Below the pieces are notes generated by a model that searched no databases, was not told the DNA's origin, and was given only the letters and a program-made list of their open reading frames with translations. A program made the position numbers and the translations under genes. From the NCBI GenBank assembly GCA_963757155.1, contig CAVWQS010000012.1:189037-253036 (forward strand): 64,000 bases of DNA. The letters are read 5' to 3'. Origin of the DNA: DASXQK01 sp963757155 (GTDB lineage Bacteria; Pseudomonadota; Alphaproteobacteria; Dongiales; Dongiaceae). Below, piece after piece: positions 28,613-37,684 of this stretch; within the stretch, counting starts at the first letter, position 1; each line of letters begins with the position of its first letter.

Positions 28613-30085
28613 ATGATGGAGCTGCTCACTGTTCTCTGCCTGATATTCGTGGCGTTGGGTACGGTGCCGACCCTGGTGTCCTTCGCCCAGTTCGTGATGG
28701 TAGGCCTGCACGGCATCTGGAACCACTACCCGAAATGCGCCGACTACACGCCGCGCGTGGCTTTTGTGCTGCCGGCCTGGAACGAAGCCGACGTGCTGGG
28801 CTCAAGCATCGATTCCTTGATGCAGATCGACTACCCGGCCGGCGCGTGGCGAATCTACGTCGTTGACGACGCCAGCACCGACCATACGCCCGAAGTCATG
28901 CGCGAGAAGATGGCGCAGTATCCCGGCTCGGTCTTCCATCTGCGACGCGAGAAGGGCGGCCAGGGCAAGGCGCACACGCTCAATCACGGCATCAGGGCAA
29001 TTCTCGACGAGAACTGGGCCGAGGCCGTGATGATCATGGATGCCGATGTGCTCTTCGAGCGTCTGACCCTGCGGCGCATGGTCCGCCATCTTGCCGACCC
29101 TGAGGTCGGGGGCGTCACGGCCTATGTCAAGGAAGGCAGCACGCCGGCCAACCTGCTGTCGCGCTTCATCGCTTTCGAGTACATCACGGCCCAGGCGGCG
29201 GTGAGGCGAGCCCAGAACGTCATGGGTGCGCTCGTCTGCATGGCCGGCGGCGCCCAGCTGCACAGCCGTGAGAACCTGCTTGCGATTGGCGGTGCCATCG
29301 ACACCAGCACCCTCGCCGAGGATACCTACACGACGTTCAAGACGCAGCTCGCCGGGCGGCGCGTGTTGATTGACGCCAACGCCATTGTATGGGCCGAGGA
29401 ACCCGACAGCCTAGCGGCCCTGTGGAAGCAACGCCTGCGTTGGGGCCGCGGCAACCTGCAGATCACGGCGGCCTTTCGTCATCTGTGGTTCACCAGCGGC
29501 CGGCTTGCCGCGTTGGGCGGCGTACCGTTCGGCGTTCTGTGGTTCAGCGCGGCTCTGATGCCATTGTTCATGATCCTGGGCGCGGTGGGATTGGTCGGTC
29601 TCTATTTCCTGTGGGCGCCCTGGGCGGAGGAGGCCTTCGCCTTCCTCTGGGGTGCGACTTTCGTCATATATTTGTCGGAGACGCTGTTCTGCTTTGCCAT
29701 CGATCCCGTCGCCAGCCGCAAATGCTGGTTCGAGGGCGTGATCTTTCCCGGCCTGGTGTCACTCGCCATGATGGCAGTCGCGGTCTCGGGCGTGAAGATC
29801 ATCGACTCGACCGACCGGCTGTCGCCCGGGACCTGGTCGTGGGGCCACGCGGCCGCGTTGCTGATCCTCGCCTGGACGGGCCTCTCCACCCCGGTTGCTT
29901 GGCTGGTTTATCGCATCGACAAGGCCGGTGCGCCCAAGTGGCTGCGCAACTCGCTTCTGGTGCTGGTCGGGTACGGCCCGCTGTTGTGCGCCATAGCCTT
30001 TGCGGCGATCATCGCACAGCTGCGCAAGGCCGACCTGAAATGGGACAAGACGATCAAATCGGGCAAAGCCAAGATTCCGACCTGA
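28613..30085 (+). CDS. Family 2 processive glycosyltransferase, membrane-bound
   Basis: A 490-residue GT2 synthase of the cellulose/hyaluronan-synthase type. An N-terminal helix is followed by the GT-A domain: AFVLPAWNEADVLG, YVVDDASTDHTPEV, IMDADVLFE (DxD), STLAEDTYTTFK (acceptor Asp) and the processive QRLRWGRG motif (about 287). About five C-terminal membrane segments follow (from residue 300). It should polymerise and export a polysaccharide across the inner membrane. Codon choice is less GC-extreme than in its neighbours, hinting at transfer. Adjacent ATGs (28613, 28616) are possible starts, with no strong ribosome site. Confidence 0.9.
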   Translation: MMELLTVLCLIFVALGTVPTLVSFAQFVMVGLHGIWNHYPKCADYTPRVAFVLPAWNEADVLGSSIDSLMQIDYPAGAWRIYVVDDASTDHTPEVMREKMAQYPGSVFHLRREKGGQGKAHTLNHGIRAILDENWAEAVMIMDADVLFERLTLRRMVRHLADPEVGGVTAYVKEGSTPANLLSRFIAFEYITAQAAVRRAQNVMGALVCMAGGAQLHSRENLLAIGGAIDTSTLAEDTYTTFKTQLAGRRVLIDANAIVWAEEPDSLAALWKQRLRWGRGNLQITAAFRHLWFTSGRLAALGGVPFGVLWFSAALMPLFMILGAVGLVGLYFLWAPWAEEAFAFLWGATFVIYLSETLFCFAIDPVASRKCWFEGVIFPGLVSLAMMAVAVSGVKIIDSTDRLSPGTWSWGHAAALLILAWTGLSTPVAWLVYRIDKAGAPKWLRNSLLVLVGYGPLLCAIAFAAIIAQLRKADLKWDKTIKSGKAKIPT

Positions 30086-30216
30086 AGTCGGCAGCGAGCG
30101 CTTTCGCCCGGTTGACGGCTGAGGACAGACGGCAAGAGAAACGGCTGTTCTGGAGCGAGATCGGCATTGCCGCCGTCGTCGCCTCCTTGGTCGCCGCCTA
30201 TCTCATCCTGATGTAA
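30040..30216 (+). CDS. Small single-helix membrane protein overlapping the GT2 gene
   Basis: A 58-residue ORF in another frame, beginning inside the last 46 bases of the GT2 gene. The first 38 residues are polar (MGQDDQIGQSQDS, then ARLTAEDRRQEKRLFW), followed by one membrane segment IGIAAVVASLVAAYLILM ending at the stop. The polar-then-hydrophobic layout and its continuation 130 bases past the GT2 stop suggest it is real, perhaps a tail-anchored partner of the synthase. It resembles no family I recognise. Confidence 0.5.
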   Translation: MGQDDQIGQSQDSDLKSAASAFARLTAEDRRQEKRLFWSEIGIAAVVASLVAAYLILM

Positions 30217-30802
30217 CGCCGTCGAGCTCAATGATTTCACAATTGGCAATCGGCTGCGCCGTCTCGGCGGCCCGGTAGCCCTTCATCAGCTCCGGCGTCG
30301 CGGCGAACGACCCGCCGCGGCTCAGCAGATAGGCGCGAAAGAACTGGCCGTGCCCCACAGCGACCACGAACCCTCCGTCGACCGCCGACAGTCGACGGTG
30401 AAAGTCGCGAAGCCTCGTCATGAAGGCGGCGAAGGATTCGGCGTCCGGGCCATCGAGATAGTCGGGGTCGCAGCGGCGCCAATAGGCCTCGATCCACGGC
30501 CTGCGGATCTCCGGCGTCGTGCCACGGCAGCGTTCGGGGCTGAGATAGGTCAGCTCCTGGATCGGCCAGACCTCGCAAAGCGAACCCGGCCAACGCTCGC
30601 GGATTGGGCCGGCCGTCTCCTTGGCCCGCAGGAACGGCGAGACGATCAGAAGGTCGGGCTGCCTCTCGACGCGGCGGGCGAGCTCGCGGGCCTGCCGATG
30701 CCCGAGGGCCGTTAGCGGCACCTCCTCATAGTCGGCCGACGGCAGACCGGCGTTCGCCGTGCTCTGGCCGTGGCGGATCAGCCAAATGACCGCTGGCGGC
30801 AT
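30203..30802 (-). CDS. Histidine phosphatase family protein
   Basis: A 199-residue phosphoglycerate-mutase-like phosphatase: RHG motif VIWLIRHGQSTAN (residues 5-17), Arg in VSPFLRAKETA, acidic region and second His in VVAVGHGQFFRAYLLS (about 150). It converges on the GT2/small-protein pair with a 14-base tail overlap. The ATG at 30802 overlaps the end of the ATP-grasp gene by 25 bases, so the two are translationally linked. It is the second such phosphatase in the window beside glycan genes; the substrate is unknown. Confidence 0.87.
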   Translation of the reverse strand: MPPAVIWLIRHGQSTANAGLPSADYEEVPLTALGHRQARELARRVERQPDLLIVSPFLRAKETAGPIRERWPGSLCEVWPIQELTYLSPERCRGTTPEIRRPWIEAYWRRCDPDYLDGPDAESFAAFMTRLRDFHRRLSAVDGGFVVAVGHGQFFRAYLLSRGGSFAATPELMKGYRAAETAQPIANCEIIELDGVTSG

Positions 30803-31758
30803 AGCGCCTCCCATTCCCGGGGCTCGAAATAATGCTCGGTCCAGTAGCGCACCACCATCAGTTCCTTGAACGGCATCAGCTTGTCCGGCACAGGCCGGCC
30901 CATCAGCTCGTCCACCATCAGCTTGGGCATGTCGATACCGGCGGCGATGGTCAGCGGCAGGGTGCCGGGGAAGCGCGGATTGACCTCCAGCAGTTTGAAC
31001 ACGCCATCGGCGCCGCGCTTGAACTGCACGTTGGCGATGCCGCGGATCCCGATGATTTCGGCCGTGCGAATGGCCGACTGGATCACTTCGGGCTGGTTGA
31101 TGGTGCGCGACGCAACGGCAATGCCGGAATCGATCTTCATGCGATCGCGCGGAACGGCGGCGATGACCCGGCCGTCGCGCCGTACATAGACATCGACCGA
31201 ATATTCCTCGCCCGGCAGATACTCCTGCAGCATCACCGAGCCGTCCTTGGGCTGCTTGTCGAGGTCGGCACGGCTGTTTATCTTCGCGACACCGCGCGAC
31301 CCGGCACCCTCTCGGGGTTTGGCGAAGCGCGGAAACGCATCGATGCGGGCGGCCACTGCTTCGGTCAGCGGCTCGTTGCCGGGAACCGGTACCTTGCCTT
31401 GGACGGCCTCGATCAGGAGCTGCTTGTCGCGGCAGATGCGCAGGCATTCGACGGGAGAAATCGGCAGTGCGATGCCGTCCGATTCGAAACGGTCCCGCGC
31501 CGTTGCCACCGGCCCCAGCTCGGCGTCGACGGTCGGCAGCAGGGCCGCGATGCCCCTTTCCGTGCAAGCGCGATGGAGCGCTGGAACCAGCTCCGGTGCG
31601 TCGCCGCGCGGTATGATCAGACGCCGTTCCGGCGGCACGAGATAGAGGCCGGCGGCCAGGGGGTCCATGTCGGCCATGTGCAGTTCGTGCTCGGCCGACA
31701 GGCTCTTCCAGACGCTGATGGCTGCGGCACCGCCGGCGCCGGTGATCAAGATGCGCAT
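30778..31758 (-). CDS. ATP-grasp ligase (CarB/PylC-like)
   Basis: A 326-residue ATP-grasp enzyme. An N-terminal Rossmann-like start MRILITGAGGAAAISVWKSL is followed by LLPTVDAELGPVA, the ATP-binding segment RFAKPREGAGSRGV (about 140), LQEYLPGEEYSVDVYV (about 180) and the metal-binding FKLLEVNPRFPGTLPL (about 270). These enzymes join a carboxylate, activated as acyl-phosphate, to an amine or other nucleophile; the substrate is unknown. Start ATG 31758 has GGAG six bases upstream; the alternative MERS start at 31770 lacks it. It overlaps the downstream phosphatase, forming a two-gene unit opposite the GT2 gene. Confidence 0.88.
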   Translation of the reverse strand: MRILITGAGGAAAISVWKSLSAEHELHMADMDPLAAGLYLVPPERRLIIPRGDAPELVPALHRACTERGIAALLPTVDAELGPVATARDRFESDGIALPISPVECLRICRDKQLLIEAVQGKVPVPGNEPLTEAVAARIDAFPRFAKPREGAGSRGVAKINSRADLDKQPKDGSVMLQEYLPGEEYSVDVYVRRDGRVIAAVPRDRMKIDSGIAVASRTINQPEVIQSAIRTAEIIGIRGIANVQFKRGADGVFKLLEVNPRFPGTLPLTIAAGIDMPKLMVDELMGRPVPDKLMPFKELMVVRYWTEHYFEPREWEALCRQRSFG

Positions 31759-32101
31759 GCTTCGCTCCATCGGCCGGTGCTTCTCACCGTTGACGCACCG
31801 CGCGGTTGTTCTTGTGCTAATCCTCGGGGGGATCGAACGCCGCTTCGCTGTCGCGCTGGCGGACGATGCGCAGAGGCTCCGCCAGCACGTAGCCGGCAAA
31901 GCGGCCCCAGTAGCGCGCTGTCGATCTGGCATTTTTGCTGACCGCTGGCGCCAGATGGCACAGCTGCGAGGACAATCCCCAGCGGCAACAGAGCGCCGCA
32001 AATCCTCCTCGCCGCCGACCTGTAGCTTAGTAGGCGTAACCAGAGGGACAACTCCCCGCTCCTCCACTGCCTCGGGAGGGTAGCTGCGCCGACTGGTAAT
32101 T

Positions 32102-32236
32102 GCAAACCTCGCGCCCTTTCATCGGCTTGAGCTGCCTGAGACCGGTGACTTTGAAGGTGCTGTGACCTGGCGCTCGATCATGGCGGCCATTGCGGAGCTA
32201 CAGCGTGGGAGGCTGGACGGAGAACGAGTGAGTTGA
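32102..32236 (+). pseudogene. C-terminal remnant of a small hypothetical protein
   Basis: A frame of 44 codons ending at TGA 32234-32236 reads FHRLELPETGDFEGAVTWRS, then IMAAIAELQRGRLDGERVS. The end (TWRxIMxAIxELQR) is like small hypothetical proteins common in alphaproteobacterial accessory DNA. No start codon or N-terminus remains upstream, so it is a fragment. Confidence 0.4.
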
Positions 32237-32767
32237 TGACCAAGCAGCCACCCGGCTTCCGCTGCGTGCTGTGCATCTGTTTCACGAGCGAGGCGCCCAC
32301 TGCCACCTTACCCCAAGGGCGACCCCGAGGCCGCCCTGGGCCTACTCTCGGTAACAGCCATACTCCTGCCCCGTCATCTGTGGATCAGATGATAGGCCTG
32401 CCGCCACGTGCGGGGATCCTGCCGGCGTTATGGAAGCCGGTGGGACTGCACCGCGGATTGAGCAAGTCCCCCGGCGTATGAAGTGCAGACGGTAGTGACG
32501 GCAGACGGGTGACGGTCAGGGTCGTTATGCCGAGGGAACGGTGAAGGCCACCGCGGGACCACCGGCCTGTCCATGTACCCGGTCGCCAGCTGACCGAAGC
32601 TCTTGGCTGCCGCGCGCTCGATGCTGGCCGCCAGGGCGACGGGGCGTCGCATCATGTCGAATTCAAGTTGACGATGCGCGACGGCGGAGGTCTTCGGCAG
32701 GATTACAAATCGGTGGGATGACGAATGGGCTGGCCGTCATATCGCGGAAAACGGAGCCTGAAAAAGT

Positions 32768-32798
32768 GAACGCCCGGCCAGGGGAGGACCGGGCGTTC
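32768..32798. other. Perfect 10-bp GC-rich hairpin
   Basis: GAACGCCCGG and CCGGGCGTTC are exact inverted repeats around an 11-base loop. A run of A (GAAAAAG) sits just upstream rather than a T-run downstream on the plus strand. Read on the minus strand, the hairpin is followed by a T-run (CACTTTTTCAGG), so it fits a rho-independent terminator for minus-strand transcription. Confidence 0.55.
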
Positions 32799-33116
32799 GA
32801 GCAGTTCCTTGCGGAGTCCTTCATGGTGGGGGAAACCACTTCGGACGATCGTGGCCGTTGCGGCCTCGACCACTGTATGGAAGTTATCTGGCCCTCTCCC
32901 GCAGGAATTCAAGGGTGCCCCCGACAAAGGCCATGCCCTGTTTACAGGGCTGGATCATAGAAACGGCATGGACGGCCGAGGATGGGTATTTTCCCTTATT
33001 CTTGCTCGACTTGGGGCTGCTTGCGCAGCCCCGGTGGCAGCGCCCGGCTGTAACCGCCAGTCCTAGGCAGAAAGTCCTAATCCGGGAGGGTTAGCTGCAC
33101 GTCCCAGGCTGCAACC

Positions 33117-33896
33117 CTAAGCGGCAAGGCCTCGGGCCGCGCGCTGCTCGGCGCGACGCCGAGCGGCATCGCCGAAGGCGCGGAACAACGCCACCGAGAC
33201 GGGGTTCTGCAGCACCCGCCATTCGGGGTGCCATTGCACGCCGAGGGCGAAGCTTCGGGCATCGCTGACGCGCACGGCCTCGATCACGCCGTCCGGCGCG
33301 CGGCCCTCCACGGCGAGGCGCTCGCCCAGGCGGTCGATGGCCTGCCAATGCAGGCTGTTGACCTCGATCCGCCGGCTGCCGACCAGGCGCGCGATCTCGC
33401 TGTCGGCGGCGAGCTCCACGGCATGGCGCGGCCCATATCTTTCCTCCATCTCGCCCTGCGGGGCGCGGTGGTCGAAGGCGGCGGGCTGCTCATGGACGCG
33501 GGTATGCAGCGTGCCGCCGAAGGCGACGTTCAGCTCCTGGATCCCGCGGCAGATGCAGAAGAGCGGCAGGCCGTCCTCGACCGCGGCGCGGATCAGCGGC
33601 AGGGTCGTGGCGTCGCGCTTGGGATCCTGCGGGCTGTCGGGCCGGTCGGGCGCCCCGCCGTAGAGATCGACGGCGACATTGGAGGGGCTGCCGGTGACCA
33701 GGAGCCCGTCCAGCCGGCGCACGAGATCGCGGGGATCGAAGGCATCGCCCAAGGCGGGGATCAGCATCGGCAGGCCGCCCGCCCCGAGCCCGACGCCGGT
33801 GATGTATTTCTCGCCCACCATATGGAAGGGATGCCCGTCCAGCTCGCGCGCGCAGACCGGGATGCCGATGAGCGGGCTGTGGCTGTCGAACTTCAT
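33117..33896 (-). CDS. Class I glutamine amidotransferase-like hydrolase (PuuD-like)
   Basis: A 259-residue gamma-glutamyl-GABA-hydrolase-like protein. The nucleophile Cys is in LPLFCICRGIQELNVAFGG (about 115), and the catalytic His-Glu in ALGVQWHPEWR (about 230). VTGSPSNVAVDLYGG gives the oxyanion region. PuuD cleaves gamma-glutamyl-GABA in putrescine use, but no other puu genes are here, so the substrate is open. Start ATG 33896 has GGGAG at proper spacing; the upstream in-frame ATG at 33914 does not. An imperfect hairpin just beyond the stop (33085-33115) may be its terminator. Confidence 0.88.
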   Translation of the reverse strand: MKFDSHSPLIGIPVCARELDGHPFHMVGEKYITGVGLGAGGLPMLIPALGDAFDPRDLVRRLDGLLVTGSPSNVAVDLYGGAPDRPDSPQDPKRDATTLPLIRAAVEDGLPLFCICRGIQELNVAFGGTLHTRVHEQPAAFDHRAPQGEMEERYGPRHAVELAADSEIARLVGSRRIEVNSLHWQAIDRLGERLAVEGRAPDGVIEAVRVSDARSFALGVQWHPEWRVLQNPVSVALFRAFGDAARRRAEQRAARGLAA

Positions 33897-34043
33897 GATG
33901 GCTCCCGCAGGCATTGCGACAGTCCTTTGCTACGGATTCGTTGCTTCGGATTCATGTAACAGCGAGGCGCTTGCTTGGCAATGTGGCGCCAGCATTGCGC
34001 GCCTTGCTTGGCAAGGCGAGGGGGGCCGGACATAGTCGAGCTC

Positions 34044-34811
34044 ATGTCCGACCTCCTGGCTTACAAGGGCGCCCTGGTGGCCATCTGGCTCGTGGGGCTT
34101 TTCCTGGCGGAGCGATTCTGGCCGGCCGCCCCCTTGCCGGCGGCCGTCGCCGGGGCCCCGCTCGCCCGGCTGGCGCGCAATCTCGCGCTGGCCGCGATCA
34201 ACTTTCTGTTATCGCCCTTGGTGATCCTGCCCCTGACGGCGCTGGCCGCCGGCCATGCCCTCGCCTGGCGTCCGGTCTGGTGGCAGGGCTGGCCGGGTCT
34301 GGCGCTCGATCTGCTGCTGCTCGATTTCCTGATCTATTGGTGGCACCGGGCCAATCATCAATGGCCTCCCCTCTGGCGCTTCCATCTCGTCCATCACCTC
34401 GACCGGACCTTGGATTCGACCAGCGCGCTGCGCTTTCATTTCGGCGAGGTGCTGATCTCGGCGGCCGCCCGGGCCGGCGCGATCCTGCTGCTGGGTTTTC
34501 CCTTGCTGTCGATCATCGCCTTCGAGACCCTGCTGCTGATCGCCACCATCTTCCATCACTCGAACCTGCGCCTGCCGCGCCGGCTGGAAGCGGCGCTGTC
34601 GCGCCTCGTCATCACCCCCTCGATCCATTGGGTTCATCACCACCGCCGCCGGATCGATACGGATTCCAACTACGGCACCGTCTTCAGCTTCTGGGACCGC
34701 CTGTTCGCCAGCCGGAGCCGGGCGCAGCGTTCGCCCGAGATGGAGATCGGGGTCGAGGGCGCGGAGGAACTGGCCTTGCCCGGCCTGCTCCTGCGTCCGG
34801 TGAAGGCTTAG
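34044..34811 (+). CDS. Sterol desaturase / fatty acid hydroxylase superfamily protein
   Basis: A 255-residue integral membrane di-iron protein. Three helices precede the His boxes WWHRANH (about 105), RFHLVHHLD (about 117), IFHHSNLR (about 170) and SIHWVHHHRR (about 195), the eight-His set that binds two irons in this superfamily. It hydroxylates or desaturates a lipid such as a fatty acid or isoprenoid; which one is unknown. The ATG at 34044 (MSDLLAYK) starts the first hydrophobic segment. It converges on the APC permease with no gap. Confidence 0.88.
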   Translation: MSDLLAYKGALVAIWLVGLFLAERFWPAAPLPAAVAGAPLARLARNLALAAINFLLSPLVILPLTALAAGHALAWRPVWWQGWPGLALDLLLLDFLIYWWHRANHQWPPLWRFHLVHHLDRTLDSTSALRFHFGEVLISAAARAGAILLLGFPLLSIIAFETLLLIATIFHHSNLRLPRRLEAALSRLVITPSIHWVHHHRRRIDTDSNYGTVFSFWDRLFASRSRAQRSPEMEIGVEGAEELALPGLLLRPVKA

Positions 34812-36192
34812 CTACAGATTGGGCAGCGGCCGGGCGATCTCCGGCACATGGGCCCGCGACAAGCTGGGGCGGCCCACCAGCAGCGCCATGCCGATGACGA
34901 TCCAGGCGAGGACCGCATAGGGCCAGAGATTGTTGGGATAGGCGGGCACCGGATAGACGCTGTTGTAGAGCGGCCAGATCAGCACCAGGGTCCCCAGCAG
35001 GCCGAGCAGCGCCCAGAGCCGGTGCTTGGCCTTCAGCGAGACCGCCAGCACCGCCCCCGTCACCCCCATATAGACGAGGATCAGGCCCAGCGTGCCGATG
35101 GTGCCGAGATAGTCGTAGTAATTGGCCGCCCCCACGAAGGGGGCCCAGAGCGCGATCCCCAGGAGCGACAGCCCGCCGCAGAGCAGCACGGCGAATTTGG
35201 GTGTGCCGCTGACCGGATCGACATCGCCGATCCTGGGGCCCAGGCCCTTCGCGGCCGAGGGCGAAGAGCATGCGGGCCGCGGCGCTCAGCGCACCCAAAG
35301 TGGCGGAGAAGGCGCTGACGGCGGCGGCGAGATCGACGGCCACGGCGAAGTCGCGGGAGATGAAGCGGATCGAGAGGGTGTTGAGCGGCGCATCGGCATT
35401 GCTCAGCGCCTTCATCTGGTCGAGCCCATAGCCCATGACCTGGGCATAGGAGACGAAGACGAAGAAGGCGCCGGCCAGCAGCACCGTGCCGGCCATGGCG
35501 ATGGGGATGTTGCGGCGGGGCGAGAGCGCCTCCTCGCCCAGAGTCGCCGCCCCTTCGAAGCCGGCGAAGGACAGGGTCGTGAACACCAGGGCATAGCCGA
35601 CGCCCGACCAGCCGTCGAAGGCCGGCGCGGGGTGGAAGGGTTCGAGCGACAGCCCGGTGGTGCCGCTGATCTTCACCAGGATCACCACGCTCAGCACCAG
35701 GATGGCGGCGATGGAGAGACCCTCCAGGAGCAGCATCAGCCGGGCCGCGAGGCGGATGTCGCGGCAGACGCAATAGATGGCGAGAACCAGGGCCGCAGCA
35801 CTGCCCACCAGCCCCTGATGGGGCAGATGCAGGCCGCAATCCTCCACCGCCGCATCGACGAAATTGCCGACCAGAGCGCAGGTGGCGCCGATGAAGGCGA
35901 GATAGCCCAGGAACATCACCCAGCCCGCCATGAAGCCCCAGCGCCGGCCGAAGGCGGCGCGCACATAGGCATAGGCCGAGCCGGCATGGGCGAGGTCGCG
36001 GCTGAAGGAGACGAAGGAGAGCCCGACCAGGATGATCACCACCGTGCCGATGGCAAAGGCGAGCGGCGTCGCCGGCCCGGCAGCACCGGCCACCAGCGAG
36101 GTATTGAAGGCCACGCCCAGGGTCGGCCCGATCATGGAGAGCGAGACGCCGACGGCCTCGAGCAGGCCGAGCTTTCGGGTGAGGGCGGGCAT
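34812..36192 (-). CDS. APC-family amino acid permease, apparent +1 frameshift
   Basis: A 459-residue amino acid/polyamine/organocation transporter with about 12 membrane segments. N-terminal TRKLGLLEAVGVSLSMIGP, then the family motif LAHAGSAYAYVRAAFGRRWGF (about 75-95), and LVFTTLSFAGFEGAATLGEE (about 205). The frame breaks at 35241-35250, where one extra base separates RMLFALGRE from GLGPRIGDVDPVSGTPKF; joined, the chain is full length. It directly follows the cytochrome gene (14 bases), so it may import the substrate of the molybdenum hydroxylase, or just an amine. Confidence 0.87.
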
Positions 36193-36206
36193 GGAAGGCG
36201 AGCGTC

Positions 36207-37163
36207 CTAGGGGGCTTCGGGCATGGGAGACAGGGTGCAGCCGGGCGGCGGCGGGATCCCGGCAGCAGGCGGCAAGCGCCGCAACGCTTCTGCCATAGAT
36301 GGCATCCCACTGCCGCTCGCTGTTGAGATCTCCCGGCGGCATCCAATGGGAATGGGGGAAGAGCTTGCCCCACTCGTCCAGCCCCTCGGTCGGCGCCGCG
36401 CCGACGGCCTGCAGCATCAGCCGGCGGCAGGAGTTCATGCTGCCGATGCGATGGCAGGCCGTGCAGGCGTTGTCGCGCGTGGCGATGCTGCGGGGCGGGG
36501 GCCAGGCCTTGAAGGCCTCGCCGATGTCATTGGCATATCGGCCGAAGGGATCGGCGGGGAGAAGGCCCGTCTGTGCGACGAAGGGGCTGTAGAGGAAGGG
36601 GCCGGCGTCATGGCAGAAGACGCAATTGGCCTTGGCCGTCTCCGCCGGCGGGGTCCAGAAGTCCCGCGCCCGACGTCCCATCGCCGGGCGAGGGCACATG
36701 GCGCCCGTCGAGGCCGCGCTCGGGCGTCCGCGGCAGCGGGCCCACGGCGTGAAACCAGCAGGTGCTGCCGCTCGCCACGCCATGCAGCACCACATCGACC
36801 TCGTCAAAGAGATATGTCCCGGCCGGCCGCAGGATCTTCTGCCGGCAGACCGCCGAGATCTGCGCCGTCGAATCATCGCGCAGCTTCAGGATCCGCTGAA
36901 TGGGGCAGGCATTGCCCGTCGGTCGTCTCCCCCGGGATCGGCGGGATCAAGGAGGGCCGGTCGCAGCTCATGCCCGGCGCATAGCTGGCCGGGGTCTTGC
37001 CGTCGACGGTGATCGGAATCTCCGTCCCTTGGGTGCAGTCGAAGGCGGGGACGGCGGCGATCCGGGCCGCGCATTCCTGGGCATAGCCCGTGATGTCCTC
37101 GCCGCGCGCCGAGCCCCAGCAGAGGGGAAGCAGGATCACGGCGAGCAGGCCGGCAAGCCTCAC
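36207..37163 (-). CDS. Periplasmic di-heme c-type cytochrome, three apparent +1 frameshifts
   Basis: About 317 residues. A signal peptide (VRLAGLLAVILLPLCWGSARG) is followed by a Cys-rich domain of about 150 residues, then two heme attachment sites: ANCVFCHDAG and NACTACHRIG. Met residues in HSHWMPPGDL may be heme ligands. Frame changes near 36902-36905, 36677-36680 and 36240-36255 each need one base removed; the joined reading ends PGCTLSPMPEAP at TAG 36207-36209. The GTG start overlaps the 2Fe-2S subunit stop (GTGA). It should accept electrons from the molybdenum hydroxylase and pass them to the respiratory chain. Confidence 0.8.
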
Positions 37164-37684
37164 GGCGCCAGGCCCAACTCGGCCAGCACCACGGCGCGGA
37201 TGGCGGCGTGGTAGCGGACATAGCCGGTGCAGCGGCAGATATGCGCGCCGCAGGCTTCCGCGATGGCGGCGTCGATCTGGTCGCGGCCCACCGGCGCCTT
37301 TCGCAGACGGTCGAGCAGGATATGGGCCGCCATCAGGAATCCCGGGGTGCAATAGCCGCATTGGAAGGCGAAATGGGTGAGGAAGGCTTGCTGCAGGGCG
37401 TTGAGGCGCGCCGGGCTGCCCAGGCCTTCGACGGTCATGACCCTCTGGCCGTCCAGCTCGACAGCCGGGGTCGAGCAGGCGACCACGGGCAGCAGCGGGC
37501 TCTCGGCGCCGGGCTGCACCGCCACCGTGCAGGCCCGGCAGACACCGATGCCGCAGCAGAATTTCGTGCCGGTCAGGCCGAGATCCTCCTGCAGCCAGTC
37601 GAGCAAGGAGAGGTCCGCCGGCACGCTGCGGCGATAGAGCGTGCCGTTGATCGTCACCGCGATCGCCTGGTCGTCGTCCGCCAT
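37160..37684 (-). CDS. 2Fe-2S subunit of a molybdenum hydroxylase (IorA-like)
   Basis: A 174-residue xanthine-oxidase-family small subunit. The N-terminal plant-type 2Fe-2S cluster has CCGIGVCRACTV (about 43-54) plus Cys at about 70. The C-terminal cluster has QCGYCTPG (about 108) and CRCTGY (about 150). It passes electrons from the molybdenum centre to an outside acceptor. The start overlaps the large-subunit stop by one base (TGATG), and its stop overlaps the cytochrome GTG. It has no signal peptide of its own, so it is probably co-exported with the Tat-signal large subunit. Confidence 0.93.
   Translation of the reverse strand: MADDDQAIAVTINGTLYRRSVPADLSLLDWLQEDLGLTGTKFCCGIGVCRACTVAVQPGAESPLLPVVACSTPAVELDGQRVMTVEGLGSPARLNALQQAFLTHFAFQCGYCTPGFLMAAHILLDRLRKAPVGRDQIDAAIAEACGAHICRCTGYVRYHAAIRAVVLAELGLAP

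Larger units (their letters stand above)
31759..33116. other. Gene-poor 1.36-kb stretch with coding scraps
   Basis: No complete gene can be supported. On the minus strand, 31817-31975 reads a 52-codon frame (from a TTG) ending RYWGRFAGYVLAEPLRIVR...DPPED, protein-like but without a convincing start. On the plus strand, 32102-32236 reads a C-terminal scrap (FHRLELPETGDFEGAVTWRS ... LDGERVS). The rest (32237-33080) gives only frames with unlikely composition. A strong hairpin lies at 32768-32798. Between the xthA-side cassette and the ordinary genes to the right, this looks like a scar of insertion and deletion. Confidence 0.5.

Noticed and set aside
32233..32481. 82-codon plus-strand ORF in the gene-poor stretch
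   Set aside because: Pro/Gly/Arg-rich random composition, no ribosome site and no resemblance to a known protein.
32430..32760. Possible cobalamin-type riboswitch or group II intron end
   Set aside because: Scattered GC-rich stems are present, but no B12-box-like core, intron domain V or downstream gene in the right orientation could be shown.
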